Assembly (NCBI GenBank): GCA_947489705.1
Contig: CANLEQ010000005.1
Coordinates: forward strand, 62,001 to 126,000
Source of the DNA: an uncultured Paracoccaceae bacterium
GTDB taxonomy: Bacteria > Pseudomonadota > Alphaproteobacteria > Rhodobacterales > Rhodobacteraceae
Length of the DNA: 64,000 nucleotides
Direction of reading: 5' to 3'
Shown here: positions 63,034 through 64,000 of the stretch, in pieces
Layout of the letters: each line of letters starts with the position of its first letter
Numbering within the stretch: the first letter of the stretch is position 1
Notes under the pieces: generated by a model
Database searches by the model: none
Seen by the model: only the letters and a program-made list of their open reading frames with translations
Told to the model about the DNA's origin: nothing
Made by a program: the position numbers and the translations under genes

Positions 63034-64000
63034 TCACCCGTTGAGAAGCCGTGCCGCATCGCGGGCGAAATAGGTCAGGATGCCGTCGCATCCCGCGCGT
63101 TTGAAACCCTGCAGGGTTTCGAGCATCACGGCCTCACCGTCGAGCCAGCCCCGCTCGGCCGCGCCCTTGAGCATCGCGTACTCGCCGCTGACCTGATAGG
63201 CGAAGGTCGGTACGCCGAAATCGCGTTTCACACGGGTGCAGATGTCGAGATAGGGCATGCCCGGTTTGACCATCACCATGTCGGCGCCCTCGCCGAGGTC
63301 GCGCTCGACCAGGCGCATGGCTTCGTCGGTATTGCCCGGATCCATCTGGTAGGTCTTCTTGTCGCCGGTGAGCGCACCCGACGCGCCCACGGCGTCGCGG
63401 AACGGGCCGTAGAAGGCCGAGGCGTATTTGGCGGTGTATGACATGATAGCGACGTCCTTGAAGCCGTCGGCCTCGAGTGCCGCGCGCATGGCCCCGATCC
63501 GTCCGTCCATCATGTCGGACGGGCCGAGAATGTCGGCGCCGGCACGCGCCTGCGCCAGGGCCATCCGGACCAGCGCCGCGACGCTTTCGTCGTTGACGAT
63601 CACGCCATCGCGCACAATCCCGTCATGGCCGTTCGCGTTGTAGGGGTCAAGCGCCACGTCGGTCATCACCGCGATGTCGATCCCGGCCTCCTTGATCGCG
63701 CTGACCGCGCGGTTCGACAGGTTGTCGGGGTTCCACGCCTCCTCGCAGGTCTCGGTCTTGAGCGAGGCATCGGTGTAGGGAAAGATGCAGATCGCGGGAA
63801 TGCCCAGATCCGCCGCCTCGCGCGCCGCCTCCACCAACAGATCGACGCTCAGCCGTTCGACGCCCGGCATCGAGGGCACGTCGTCGCGTTCGCCGGTCCC
63901 GCCGCGCACGAAGGTCGGCCAGATGAAGTCACTCGTTTGGAGCCCTGTCTCACGAACCAGTCGGCGAAGCGGCTCGGTGCGGCGCAGCCGCCGGAATCTG
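63034..64000 (-). CDS. hemB: Delta-aminolevulinate dehydratase, 5' end off the window
   Basis: Condenses two 5-aminolevulinates to porphobilinogen for haem, bacteriochlorophyll or cobalamin. The track shows only 291 codons from an internal GTG, but the frame runs on to the window edge: FRRLRRTEPLRRLVRETGLQTSDFIWPTFVRGG is typical HemB N-terminus. About 322 codons are visible of roughly 330. Active-site lysines lie in MSYTAKYASAFYGPFRDAV and MVMVKPGMPYLD; the metal-site stretch DVALDPYNANGHDG has Asp/Ala in place of the Cys cluster, indicating an Mg-dependent rather than Zn-dependent enzyme. Only the first few residues are missing. Confidence 0.95.
   Translation of the reverse strand, partial: RFRRLRRTEPLRRLVRETGLQTSDFIWPTFVRGGTGERDDVPSMPGVERLSVDLLVEAAREAADLGIPAICIFPYTDASLKTETCEEAWNPDNLSNRAVSAIKEAGIDIAVMTDVALDPYNANGHDGIVRDGVIVNDESVAALVRMALAQARAGADILGPSDMMDGRIGAMRAALEADGFKDVAIMSYTAKYASAFYGPFRDAVGASGALTGDKKTYQMDPGNTDEAMRLVERDLGEGADMVMVKPGMPYLDICTRVKRDFGVPTFAYQVSGEYAMLKGAAERGWLDGEAVMLETLQGFKRAGCDGILTYFARDAARLLNG

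Overview
The window is typical high-GC alphaproteobacterial chromosome, most likely from the Rhodobacteraceae/Roseobacter group. Evidence: a CckA-type hybrid kinase with a perfect CtrA-type box in front of it, a GAAC-N7-GAAC alphaproteobacterial SOS box before recA, EcfG-like GGAAC promoters, DUF6456/DUF6477 proteins, a Mg-type HemB, IalB, and an aglEFGAK alpha-glucoside operon. There is no sign of an IS element, prophage, CRISPR array, rRNA or plasmid origin. Genes are densely packed, many sharing start and stop codons, and most long opposite-strand ORFs are GC-driven shadows.

Layout. 1-8.8 kb: hisB (cut by the left edge), a pyruvate dehydrogenase operon aceE-aceF-lpd in which both E2 and E3 carry a lipoyl domain, a phasin-like protein and a FAD amine/amino-acid oxidoreductase. 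8.8-14.3 kb: an in-frame fusion of Kdo transferase (WaaA) to a GT4 glycosyltransferase, coupled to moaA; then a small lipoprotein and an acyl-CoA synthetase. 14.3-23.6 kb: alpha/beta-glucoside utilisation, with bgl-glk diverging from aglE-F-G-A-K. 23.6-35.6 kb: housekeeping (FemAB-like transferase, guaB, RsmB-like methyltransferase, cckA, recA, alaS, DUF1330, dsbB, yqaA, nudix) ending with tRNA-Leu(CAA).

35.8-41.7 kb holds two consecutive minus-strand stress-type operons, SRPBCC-ADH-SDR-SDR and micro-protein-YqjD-YqjE-DUF3618, each preceded by an EcfG-like promoter. 41.9-49.1 kb: guaA, the divergent DUF6477/DUF6456 pair with a CtrA-like site between them, catalase diverging from a GAF-HisKA_2 kinase across a 20-bp palindrome, and lipA, which makes the lipoyl groups needed by the PDH genes. 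49.2-54.4 kb: cell envelope (DUF882 peptidase-like protein, L,D-transpeptidase, and an LpxD-ACP-KAS module). 54.4-64 kb: ialB, a probable small RNA or attenuator, a penicillin-acylase family hydrolase, a 3-hydroxyisobutyrate-dehydrogenase-like enzyme, ppiD-trpE, a SYLF protein and hemB (cut by the right edge).

Most of the window is ordinary core genome. The points worth a second look are the promoter/terminator unit upstream of ialB, the CtrA and EcfG-like sites, two unlisted micro-ORFs (22 and 20 aa), the WaaA-GT4 fusion, the LpxD-ACP-KAS trio and two unexplained 20-bp operator-like palindromes. I found no strong candidate for a wholly new system.
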